Below the pieces are notes generated by a model. That model was not told where the DNA came from, made no database searches, and saw only the letters and a list, made by a program, of their open reading frames with translations. Below, one piece after another: positions 8,986 through 16,689 of a stretch of 64,000 bases of DNA. Source of the stretch: Bacteroides sp. (GTDB lineage: Bacteria; Bacteroidota; Bacteroidia; Bacteroidales; Bacteroidaceae). Within the stretch, counting starts at the first letter, position 1; each line of letters starts with the position of its first letter. The stretch covers positions 1 through 64,000 of the forward strand of contig NZ_JASLER010000034.1 of assembly GCF_030151085.1 (NCBI RefSeq), written 5' to 3'. Both the position numbers and the translations under genes were made by a program.

Positions 8986-9723
8986 GAATTTTATCTGAAA
9001 AAATGAAATAATGTAGTTTTTTCTGCAAAAACGTTCTTAGAACATGCAGATAGTTTAATGGAAGTGGATTAACAGCCTTTGCACTGAAAGCTGAAAAGCT
9101 TATTTCTACTCTTCTAATGTTGTATTTTGTTTCAAATTGCGTCAGACAGTTAATGATTGCACTTTACAAATATTCAAAATGATAGAATAAAACAGTAAAA
9201 TCAAACCATTTAGATGCAATATCTGCAATATTTGCATCACACGTTATTTTATAAATTAGTAATCTAGATTTTTTCTTGAATATATATAGTTATAGCTATA
9301 CATTGCATCTGCATAAATAGCCCAAAAATACATATTTATACACAAAAGGGTTACTACTTATTACTATAAAGCCTACAGGTTTTTACTAAAATGGCTACTA
9401 CGTTTTACTAAAAAGGTTACTCCATTTTAGTAAAAACATTATTGAGTTTTATAAAAAATGTTTTTCGAAGCCTTTTTCACTCTAATACAAATGTAAAGAT
9501 TTAGATATACCTCTATCACACTGTTATTTAAAGTTTTTCACTTTCATATTTTCATTATTAAAGGTATTTGATTGGAAACAGCGGATTCTCGATGTACTAA
9601 AAATACAAAATGTCAAAATGATCTTTGGAGACTCAGAAAATAATATGAAGTAGAAAACTGTGTTTCTACTCCACAATAACAAATCCAAATAACAATCGAT
9701 CATTCATTTTTTCACTAATCAGC
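8986..9723. other. AT-rich non-coding region with palindromes and a 22-bp repeat array
   Basis: No credible ORF is seen between the left operon promoter and the recombinase stop. The region holds an inverted pair GATGCAA (9213-9219) / TTGCATC (9232-9238), a further TTGCATC at about 9304-9310, and the 22-bp periodic array described separately. It may contain recombinase accessory sites or regulator-binding sites. The rest is featureless A/T-rich DNA. Confidence 0.5.
9339..9470. repeat. Tandem array A, period 22 bp, about six degenerate units
   Basis: Units begin near 9339, 9361, 9383, 9405, 9427 and 9449. Cores read ACTATAAAGCC, TTACTAAAATGG, TTACTAAAAAGG, TTAGTAAAAAC and TTATAAAAAATG at the same phase. 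Within it a perfect 16-bp inverted repeat joins 9379-9394 and 9422-9437. The 22-bp spacing is exact across the array. There are no spacers, so it is not a CRISPR. It lies between the operon promoter and the recombinase gene. Confidence 0.75.
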
Positions 9724-10869
9724 CTATTCTATTTCAGGGATAAGTTCAACTGCCTTCTTTTTAGTCTCATCCACAAGTTTTGCATAAATCTGTGTGGTTT
9801 GTATATTGGTATGACCTAGTAATTTGGAAACAGTATATAAATCAGCTCCTAATGTCAACATCATTGTGGCATGTGTATGGCGTGCCGTATGGAAAGTGAT
9901 ATGCTTCGATATATTTGCTTGCTCAGCCCACCGGTATAAAATTTCGTTACTACGGCCTAAAGAAATCAGATTCACAAATACTTTGTCAGTATCCTGTGCA
10001 ATTCCTCTATCAGGCAAATATTTCATTGCTTCAGAACTCAAAGGAAGCGATATCGCCTCTCTTGTTTTCTGTTGAATAATGCTAATCATTGTATTTCCTT
10101 GTTCGTCAAAATGTATATCATCCCACTTTAATGCAACAATATCGCAATGCCGCAAACCACAAAAACAACTAAACAGAAATGCTTTCTTTAATAAATCATT
10201 GTAAAAAGGAGTACGGACCATCCGTGTAAGCTCTTCCATAGTCAGATATTCTCTCTCTACTCTACAGCGTTTTGGTTTTTCTTCATTTTTAATCTTATCC
10301 ATAGGATTACTTCTTATATAATCTTCAAAAATGGCATACCTCAAGCAATAACGAAGCATTTTAAAATAGTTAAGCTGCGTATTTACATGTAACACCTTTT
10401 CATTTTTACAATGCTTTTGTTTGGCAGTTTTCAAATATTCAAGAAATCCTAAAATATAGTTTTTGTCTACTTTCTTGAGTAGTATTCCTTTGGGATCATA
10501 TCGACCAAGATGCTGGATGATAGCGTGTATAGTATCATTTCTGACTTTATTATCAGCACTTATTTCAGCAATTCGCTCCATATACTCAGTCAATTTCACG
10601 TTGGATAATTGCTTGTGATTAAATCCGAATGTCTCATTTTGTAGCTCCACAATCTTTTGAGATTTTATAGCATTGGCCAATCTCAAAGTTTCGTGATTTC
10701 TTTCTTTGTCAGTTTTATCATTTTCGGGTATTATATAAAGTTTCAAAAACTCATATTGACGTTTTCCCTCCACGTATATATCTAAATATATAGATTGGCA
10801 TCCATTCGATAACTCTTTTGTCCGAATCTTAATAGGTTCTTTTATTCTCAACTGTTTTTTCATATTCAT
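9724..10869 (-). CDS. Tyrosine site-specific recombinase (phage-integrase family)
   Basis: A 381-aa recombinase of the Bacteroides type. The N-terminal ~85 residues resemble the Arm-DNA-binding domain, about 90-190 form the SAM-like core-binding domain, and 205-375 the catalytic domain. The catalytic set is complete: Arg240 (CGLRHCD), Lys268, His327 and Arg330 (HTARH), His353 (LLGHT) and Tyr362 (QIYAKL). It is flanked by an inverted repeat shared by two divergent paralogous operons, with no other mobile-element gene nearby. This is typical of a dedicated DNA invertase rather than a prophage or conjugative-element integrase. A -7-like TAATTTTG lies at 10875-10882 (minus strand). Its target sites are inferred, not shown. 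Confidence 0.93.
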   Translation of the reverse strand: MNMKKQLRIKEPIKIRTKELSNGCQSIYLDIYVEGKRQYEFLKLYIIPENDKTDKERNHETLRLANAIKSQKIVELQNETFGFNHKQLSNVKLTEYMERIAEISADNKVRNDTIHAIIQHLGRYDPKGILLKKVDKNYILGFLEYLKTAKQKHCKNEKVLHVNTQLNYFKMLRYCLRYAIFEDYIRSNPMDKIKNEEKPKRCRVEREYLTMEELTRMVRTPFYNDLLKKAFLFSCFCGLRHCDIVALKWDDIHFDEQGNTMISIIQQKTREAISLPLSSEAMKYLPDRGIAQDTDKVFVNLISLGRSNEILYRWAEQANISKHITFHTARHTHATMMLTLGADLYTVSKLLGHTNIQTTQIYAKLVDETKKKAVELIPEIE

Positions 10870-11179
10870 ATTATCAAAATTACATACATATAATTAACAT
10901 TAGTAACAATGCAGTAACAAAAGTCACTTGCAAAAGATTTTGCATTTGATTTTTATTCTACACTATTTATCATTTTTAGTTTTAAAACACTGAATATCAA
11001 TACACAAATCTTACAAACTCATGCAAACTCAAAGTCTAATTGAATAACAAATCAGTAACAACAAACTATCTGATATATACAATTCCTAAAAACAGACAAC
11101 TCTGACAAATAGCTTTCAATGAAACACATCATATTGATATTTAATTTATTACAAAAATATTAGCATTAAAAAGTTTAAG
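10870..11179. other. Non-coding region between the recombinase gene and the truncated right operon
   Basis: This 310-bp AT-rich stretch holds the probable recombinase promoter (TAATTTTG on the minus strand, 10875-10882) and three AGTAACAA-like direct repeats (about 10902, 10912, 11055). I found no TTTG/TAnnTTTG pair reading rightward into the ORF at 11180. In the present orientation the right operon therefore appears to lack its own promoter. Confidence 0.6.
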
Positions 11180-11385
11180 ATGGGTTTACCGGAGAAAAAG
11201 CCATGCCGAATAATTGTTTTGGATAATAATGTACCTCAGCTCTCTCTTTATTATCACCCTATAAAAGGTGATGTCGTACCTCAAGCGGAACGCAGAGATT
11301 GGAATGTAAGCTATGATCTGGCCGGGACGTGGAAAGAGGCACGGAAGATAAAGGTGAAAAATAGTTCTTTGTTTAAGGTTGATGT
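11180..11385 (+). repeat. Right copy of the inverted repeat bounding the candidate invertible segment
   Basis: Plus-strand match to the minus strand of 8444-8649. Perfect blocks are at 11180-11199 (20 bp) and 11339-11385 (47 bp). Upstream of 11180 there is no similarity to the left gene. Recombination between the copies would invert about 2.5 kb carrying the promoter, the 5' cassette and the recombinase gene. Confidence 0.9.
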
Positions 11386-12172
11386 TGTTGTCTATCCGGA
11401 TTTCTATTTCCGTAATCTTCGCTTATCGAGAATCTATGATGTCCTATTTCAATTATCTCCTGCTATAGAGATCAGTTTATGGCAAGGAATGAAGTTTAGT
11501 GGACAGATTACATTTCCGATTGTAAATTATGGATATGGTACTATGTATGAACGGATAGAACCAGGCTATATTACGCTTTCGCAAACGGTGCGATTGCCCC
11601 AAAGATTTTTCATCACTGCTACTACTGGTTTTTTTAGTAATTGGAGGTGGGGATTCGATGTACGAGTTAAGCACTACTTTAGAGATGAACGTTTTTCTGC
11701 GGAAGCGAGAGTTGGTTATACTGGCCGGGGATTTTGGGATGGTTTTTCTTTCTACCATGGTACAAAGTGGACAGTAACAGGCAGTATTGGTGGAACGTTT
11801 TATTGGCCCAAATATAATACCCAGTTTAGTTTGAAGGCTGAACGGTATTTGCTTGGAGAATGTGGAGTACGTTTCGATATCATACGTCATTTTAGGTATG
11901 CATCTATAGGTTTTTATGGTATGAAAGTAGAACATGCCGGTAATAATGGATTGAATGGAGGCTTTCGTTTTCAGATAGCATTGCCACCATATAAATATAA
12001 GAAAAAAGGGTATATCCCAAGGGTGCTACCCTCCAATAACTTTGGAATTGGCTATAATGCGGGAAATGAACAAATTTATGGTCAAGGTTACAAAGCTCAA
12101 GCGAGTGATAATTATATGTATGATAATAGTTTTAACCCATATTTTATTAAGTCAGAATTGTTAAATTTTTAA
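11180..12172 (+). pseudogene. YjbH-domain-like outer membrane protein, 5'-truncated (silent?) copy, first ORF of right operon
   Basis: A 330-aa ORF homologous to residues 88-414 of the protein at 7666-8910. It starts MGLPEKKPCRIIVLDNN and has the same end, FNPYFIKSELLNF. The signal peptide and first 87 codons are absent and no promoter is seen upstream, so as it stands the product should not be exported. Beyond the first ~70 residues it diverges strongly from the left copy, and the frame is open throughout. It is better read as a stored allele that becomes whole (about 417 aa) when the 5' cassette is inverted into place than as a decaying gene. The next gene starts 10 bp after its stop, mirroring the left operon. 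Confidence 0.75.
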
Positions 12173-12182
12173 TTTTATTGAG

Positions 12183-13214
12183 ATGAAAATGAAAAGTAAT
12201 TTTTTAGGGCTTAGCGCTAAGTTAGCGTTAGCTGTTTTGGCAGTTGGTACGATGTTTACAAGCTGCTATGAAGAAAAAGGTATTGATGTAACCCCTGTAG
12301 ATCCGGTTCCTGCACCTGAGTATTTTATTGTAGGTTCTGTTTACAGTGCAACTACCAATGAAGCTATTGCTGTGACGACAAGTGAAGTTACCACAACAGC
12401 TGGCTCTATTACACAACCTAATGCCTCTTCTTTTAAGATTTCAGGATTGAAGGAAAATGATGTAGTTACAATCACTGTAAAAAAAGCAGGTTTCTTTACT
12501 GCTACGAGAACAGTCTCTGTATCTAAGGTAGCCGATGGTACTACTTGTGTTGTGAACGCTAATATTGCATTAACCGGTGTTAATGATGCAGCAGTTACTC
12601 CTCCTACTGAAGGAGAAGGAAGTGAAGGTACTCCTGTTACCGGAAACGATGAATTGAATGATAAGGTCGCAGGTCAATTGTCCGGATTTGGTTTACTTTT
12701 GGATGACAGAATGCCAGCTCCAAAATTTGATAAAGATGGAAATGCTGTTGCTTATGCACTGGAAGACAAGACTATGGATGCTGATCCGATTGCTAAGTTT
12801 GTAGATGTTACTTACAATCGTGTTATTGACAGCTTCGTCATTCAGGATGTTACAGTAAGCGCAGTTACTAGAGCTATCAGTGATATCGACGCTACGACAT
12901 TAGCTTATTTGGCAAGATGTGTTTCTGCTCAGACTAATCTGCCTTATGCAGGTGATAAGTTCAAGACAGAAAAGACCACCATTAAGTTGTGGAAGAAGGC
13001 TAATTTAGCCGTTAAAGCACTGAGCATAAAGACTATTTTAAACCTAAGGTCTTTAACTTTTATCTTCGATGGTAAGACTTATGTTGTGAACTTCATGACT
13101 GCTAAGCAATCAAGTATTGGTTTCGTATACGACGGTCACGATAGCCATGATTACCATGATATTCATGGCGATAACTCAAATGCCGGTGGTGGTATAGGTG
13201 GTTCTGACATCTAA
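12183..13214 (+). CDS. DUF3869-like envelope protein with His/Asp-rich C-terminus (right operon)
   Basis: A 343-aa paralogue of the protein at 6780-7655. It has a lipoprotein-type N-terminus (LSAKLALAVLAVGTMFTSCYEEKG). An Ig/CarboxypepD-like beta domain follows (about 45-135, EYFIVGSVYSATTNEAIAVTTS), then a longer C-terminal region absent from the left copy in this form. The tail GHDSHDYHDIHGDNSNAGGGI echoes the His-rich tail and NAGGGI of the left paralogue. Both genes occupy the same operon position, 10 bp after a YjbH-type gene. The middle sequences barely align, so the two operons would present different surfaces. Function unknown. Confidence 0.72.
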   Translation: MKMKSNFLGLSAKLALAVLAVGTMFTSCYEEKGIDVTPVDPVPAPEYFIVGSVYSATTNEAIAVTTSEVTTTAGSITQPNASSFKISGLKENDVVTITVKKAGFFTATRTVSVSKVADGTTCVVNANIALTGVNDAAVTPPTEGEGSEGTPVTGNDELNDKVAGQLSGFGLLLDDRMPAPKFDKDGNAVAYALEDKTMDADPIAKFVDVTYNRVIDSFVIQDVTVSAVTRAISDIDATTLAYLARCVSAQTNLPYAGDKFKTEKTTIKLWKKANLAVKALSIKTILNLRSLTFIFDGKTYVVNFMTAKQSSIGFVYDGHDSHDYHDIHGDNSNAGGGIGGSDI

Positions 13215-13284
13215 ATATTAAAGTTTAATTGCTAAAAGCGATGTTGTGTAACTAATTGAGCTGAAAGTGAAAAGAAAGCAAATA

Positions 13285-14031
13285 ATGAAGAAATTTATCT
13301 TGATAGTTTTTTTTATGATTAGCCCCTTATTGCTCTCGGCTCAATTAACATACGGTACTACCGGTTTATTGTATGCTCCGTCTGCTGAAATGCAACGGGA
13401 TAAAACGGTAATGATTGGTGGTAACTTTATGAACAAGGAGATAACTCCTCCTGGCTGGTACTATCATACATATAACTACTTTTTAAATGTGACAATCTTT
13501 CCATGTTTGGAAATTGCATACACTTGTACGCTATTTCAATCACAACACATCGGAATAGATTGGAAAGTTGGAAAAGGTAAATTCACGAATCAGGACAGAT
13601 ACTTTTCTGCCCGATTGCGAGTTTTGAAAGAAGGACAATTTTGGAAATATATGCCGGCAGTGGTAATAGGAACGTCAGATCCTTATACCGAGTCAGGTGA
13701 AGGACAGATTTCCACTACTGATGGAAACGGATATTTTTGCCGTTTCTACATAGCGGCTACTAAGCACATTCCGATTGGTAAAGAAGAAATTGGCGTACAC
13801 CTTTCTTATTTATATAACAATCGGGTGGACTATCCTCTGAACGGACCTGCCGCAGGTGTTACATGGAATCCTTCCTTTCATCCGCAATTAAGGATGATTG
13901 CAGAGTATGATGCGAAAGATTTTGCGTTTGGTGCCACCTATTTGCTTTTCAACCATTTGCACGTGCAGGTAGAATTGCAAAAAATGAAATACTTTACCGG
14001 CGGGCTTACTTATAAAATTTATTTAAAGTAG
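13285..14031 (+). CDS. YjbH-domain-like outer membrane protein, short form (right operon)
   Basis: 248 aa from ATG 13285-13287 (MKKFILIVFFMISPLLLSAQ, signal peptide). The frame extends upstream only to a GTG at 13267. The mature N-terminus LTYGTTGLLYAPSAEMQRDK and the rest are highly similar to the paralogue at 4718-5467; the main differences are around residues 95-115. In this operon it precedes the OmpA gene, whereas in the left operon it follows it, so the duplication has been rearranged. It is probably an outer membrane barrel of the YjbH type. Confidence 0.8.
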   Translation: MKKFILIVFFMISPLLLSAQLTYGTTGLLYAPSAEMQRDKTVMIGGNFMNKEITPPGWYYHTYNYFLNVTIFPCLEIAYTCTLFQSQHIGIDWKVGKGKFTNQDRYFSARLRVLKEGQFWKYMPAVVIGTSDPYTESGEGQISTTDGNGYFCRFYIAATKHIPIGKEEIGVHLSYLYNNRVDYPLNGPAAGVTWNPSFHPQLRMIAEYDAKDFAFGATYLLFNHLHVQVELQKMKYFTGGLTYKIYLK

Positions 14032-14090
14032 ACAAGTGGTCGAAAGCAAATAAGAACAAAAGAGTTGACAATTTTAAAAATAAAAAAACA

Positions 14091-15242
14091 ATGAAAAGTA
14101 AATTAGTAATATTATCTTTGATGTTGACGGGTATTGCAGTTAATGCTTCAGCTCAAAACAAAGAGAAATTCTACAGCGAAAAAGTTGGAGATAATATCTT
14201 TGTGAGTGTAGGAGTAGGAGCCCAAGCTTGCATAAATCCTGACAATACAGATTATGGTTTTGGTAAAGCCATAACTCCTCAGATTACAGTATCTCTTGGT
14301 AAATGGTTCTCTCCTGTATGGGCCGTTCGTGGTCAAGTATCAGGCGTATGGAGCAAATTGAACACTTATCACTATGATGGTAATGCTATATATTTGGATA
14401 AGGGTAAGAGCCAGAAGAATTGGAAAAAAGTAGATCCTACTACTTTTGCACTACACGCTGACGGTATTTTTAATCTATCTAATGCCATTGGTGGTTATAA
14501 TCCTGACCGTTTATTCAACTTGTCTGCTTATGCAGGTCCCGGTTTGAGTTTTGCTAAGAATATTTATGGTAATGATGATAAGGTTGATTGTGTAATCAAT
14601 GCTTCAGTTGGTTTGATGGGACAATTCAATATTAATCAATTTTTGGATATCAACGTTGAAGCTCGGGGGCTGATCTCTCCTTCTATCTACGGAAAGTACA
14701 GTAGCGCAGATTGTGACGGTAGTTTTGCTTTGACAGCTGGCGTAAGCTATACTTTCGGTGGCAAGAAGTTCGTTGCTTGTGGAGCAAAAGTCGACCAAGA
14801 TGCAATCAATAACGAAATCAACAAGTACAGAAGCGAACTTGCACAGGCTCAAGCTGACTTGGCTAACGCTAAGAACGCATTAGCTAACGTGAAACCTGAA
14901 ACGACGGAAGTTGTTAAGGAAATTCAAGTTGCCGGTCCTCGTGCTATCTTCTTCAAGATTGGTAGAGCTAATATCGATGATTACGGTATGGTTAATATCG
15001 AATTGGCAGCTAAGATCCTGAAGGCTAATCCAGACAAGAAGTACAAAGTTGCCGGTTACGCTGATAAGGCTACAGGTAGCGCTTCTTGGAACCAGAAGTT
15101 GTCTGAAAAACGTGCTCAGAACGTTTACGATGCTTTGATTAAGCAAGGCGTTGACAAAGACCAACTCGAACTTGTAGGATTCGGTGGTACTGCTAACATG
15201 TTCGGCAAGAACTTCTTGAACCGTGTAGTTATTCTGGAATAA
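14091..15242 (+). CDS. OmpA-family outer membrane protein (right operon)
   Basis: 383 aa, with a signal peptide (MKSKLVILSLMLTGIAVNASAQ), barrel-like N-terminal half, short coiled coil and C-terminal OmpA domain (NQKLSEKRAQNVYDAL). From about residue 235 to the end it is nearly identical to the left paralogue at 5591-6724, including most synonymous positions. This forms a second long inverted repeat of about 450 bp. The barrel half is different. It is the last gene of the right operon and is followed by a hairpin terminator. Confidence 0.93.
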   Translation: MKSKLVILSLMLTGIAVNASAQNKEKFYSEKVGDNIFVSVGVGAQACINPDNTDYGFGKAITPQITVSLGKWFSPVWAVRGQVSGVWSKLNTYHYDGNAIYLDKGKSQKNWKKVDPTTFALHADGIFNLSNAIGGYNPDRLFNLSAYAGPGLSFAKNIYGNDDKVDCVINASVGLMGQFNINQFLDINVEARGLISPSIYGKYSSADCDGSFALTAGVSYTFGGKKFVACGAKVDQDAINNEINKYRSELAQAQADLANAKNALANVKPETTEVVKEIQVAGPRAIFFKIGRANIDDYGMVNIELAAKILKANPDKKYKVAGYADKATGSASWNQKLSEKRAQNVYDALIKQGVDKDQLELVGFGGTANMFGKNFLNRVVILE

Positions 15243-15271
15243 CAAGCATAAGTTTTTTACTTTATACCTTA

Positions 15272-15310
15272 AAGAAGAGCCTCAAATCAAATTGATTTAA
15301 GGCTCTTCTT
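15272..15310 (+). terminator. Terminator of the right envelope operon
   Basis: A stem AAGAAGAGCC (15272-15281) with GGCTCTTCTT (15301-15310), extended by an inner AAATCAA/TTGATTT pairing. The following TCTTTT run reads rightward. Confidence 0.75.
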
Positions 15311-15526
15311 CTTTTATGATTTACCATTAGCATTCAATGGACTGTTCTGAACTAACCTTTTCCAGTGAACAAAGCCCTAGTTCAGCCTATTATTGTATCA
15401 ATAGGTTATAAAAGAACAATATTCATCACACCCCTATCTTTTTGAGTATTAATGTCGTAACTTGCAAAGAAGAAAATCTCGCCTAATTTTATCCCCGAAT
15501 ATAAACAATCCTAAAAAAAATGAACC

Positions 15527-15658
15527 ATGAAAGGTAAAGAAAGAAAAAAAGAACCCAAGAAAGAAAAGTTGGAGAACAAGGCAAAAGTATTGACCGAGTA
15601 CCAGAAAGAGAAACAAAGCAAGAGTGATAAAGGAATGAATTTAACACCTAAAACCTAA
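15527..15658 (+). CDS. Small lysine-rich protein (43 aa) coupled to the GH130 gene
   Basis: ATG 15527 to TAA 15658. The product begins MKGKERKKEPKKEKLENK and is very basic, with K/E making up about half the residues and no hydrophobic segment. Its stop codon overlaps the next start by one base (TAATG), a layout typical of translational coupling. That is the main reason to believe it is real. I do not recognise the family. It may be disordered and nucleic-acid- or partner-binding, but nothing in the sequence decides this. Confidence 0.55.
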   Translation: MKGKERKKEPKKEKLENKAKVLTEYQKEKQSKSDKGMNLTPKT

Positions 15659-16689
15659 TGATACATATTAAAAGAGAAGGTGTTATACTGGAAAGTACTT
15701 CACTCGAGTTTGAAAATGAAGGAGTGATGAATCCGGCGGTAATAGTCGAAGAAAACACTGTACACATGTTTTATCGCGCTGTGCAGCAAGGCAATCATTC
15801 ATCCATCGGTTACTGCCGCCTTGAGGGACCTCTCACAGTAGTTGAGCGAAACACCACTCCCTTACTGGTGCCCCAGTTCGATTATGAAAGTCAAGGAGTG
15901 GAAGATCCACGAATAGTTAAGATTGAAGACCTTTACTACCTTACCTATACTGCTTACGATGGATATAGTGCTGTGGGAGCCTTAGCTGTATCAACCGATT
16001 TGAAACATTTTGAGAAAAAAGGTATCATTACTTCTCAAATTACTTATCCACAGTTCGAGAATTTACTTCGCATTCAACAGGCCATTATCAGTAAATATTT
16101 TCGTTCCGGTAATAAACGTGAAGCAACGAATGAGAAAGGACACCCTCTTTATATGATGGACAAGAATGTAGTCTTCTTCCCTCGCAAAATCAATGGAAAA
16201 TTCTATTTCATGCACCGTATCCGTCCTGATATTCAATATGTGGCAGTAGAGCGCCTTGATATGCTTACAAAAGATTACTGGAAAAGATATTTTCAGAAGT
16301 TTGCCAAACGTATCATGTTGGCCCCCTACTACGATCATGAATCAAGTTATATCGGTGCAGGTTGTCCGCCGATAGAGACATCAAAAGGTTGGCTACTAAT
16401 TTACCACAGTGTTTATGATACTCCTTCCGGTTATGTATATTCGGCTTGTGCTGCTTTGCTGGATATCAATAATCCGGCAATAGAAATAGCCCGGTTGCCT
16501 TATCCACTTTTCACTCCCGAAACAGATTACGAAATATCCGGTGTAGTCAACAAAGTTTGCTTTCCAACAGGTACTGCACTGTTTGATGACACACTCTATA
16601 TTTATTATGGCGCAGCTGACAAGCGTATCGCTTGTGTGTCAGTGAGCCTGACAGAGTTAATAAATGAATTAATAAAACAAATTGAATGA
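15658..16689 (+). CDS. GH130-family glycoside phosphorylase or mannosidase
   Basis: A 343-aa five-bladed propeller enzyme without a signal peptide, so cytoplasmic. Family motifs include MNPAVIVEENTVHMFYR (24-40), GVEDPRIVKIEDLYYLTYTAYDG (80-102) and GAGCPPIETSKGWLLIYHSV (about 238-257). GH130 enzymes phosphorolyse or hydrolyse beta-mannosides, mainly beta-1,4-mannosyl-glucose or -GlcNAc and beta-1,2-mannobiose. Phosphorylase versus hydrolase cannot be settled here without checking the phosphate-binding residues against known structures. It overlaps the glycosyltransferase gene by 4 bp (ATGA), so the two probably act on the same mannose-containing glycan. Confidence 0.87.
   Translation: MIHIKREGVILESTSLEFENEGVMNPAVIVEENTVHMFYRAVQQGNHSSIGYCRLEGPLTVVERNTTPLLVPQFDYESQGVEDPRIVKIEDLYYLTYTAYDGYSAVGALAVSTDLKHFEKKGIITSQITYPQFENLLRIQQAIISKYFRSGNKREATNEKGHPLYMMDKNVVFFPRKINGKFYFMHRIRPDIQYVAVERLDMLTKDYWKRYFQKFAKRIMLAPYYDHESSYIGAGCPPIETSKGWLLIYHSVYDTPSGYVYSACAALLDINNPAIEIARLPYPLFTPETDYEISGVVNKVCFPTGTALFDDTLYIYYGAADKRIACVSVSLTELINELIKQIE

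Noticed and set aside
9724..10869. Integrase gene as the edge of a prophage or conjugative element
   Set aside because: No phage, plasmid, excisionase, tra or mob genes and no tRNA attachment site are nearby. The gene is flanked on both sides by paralogous operons in inverted order, which fits a local invertase better.
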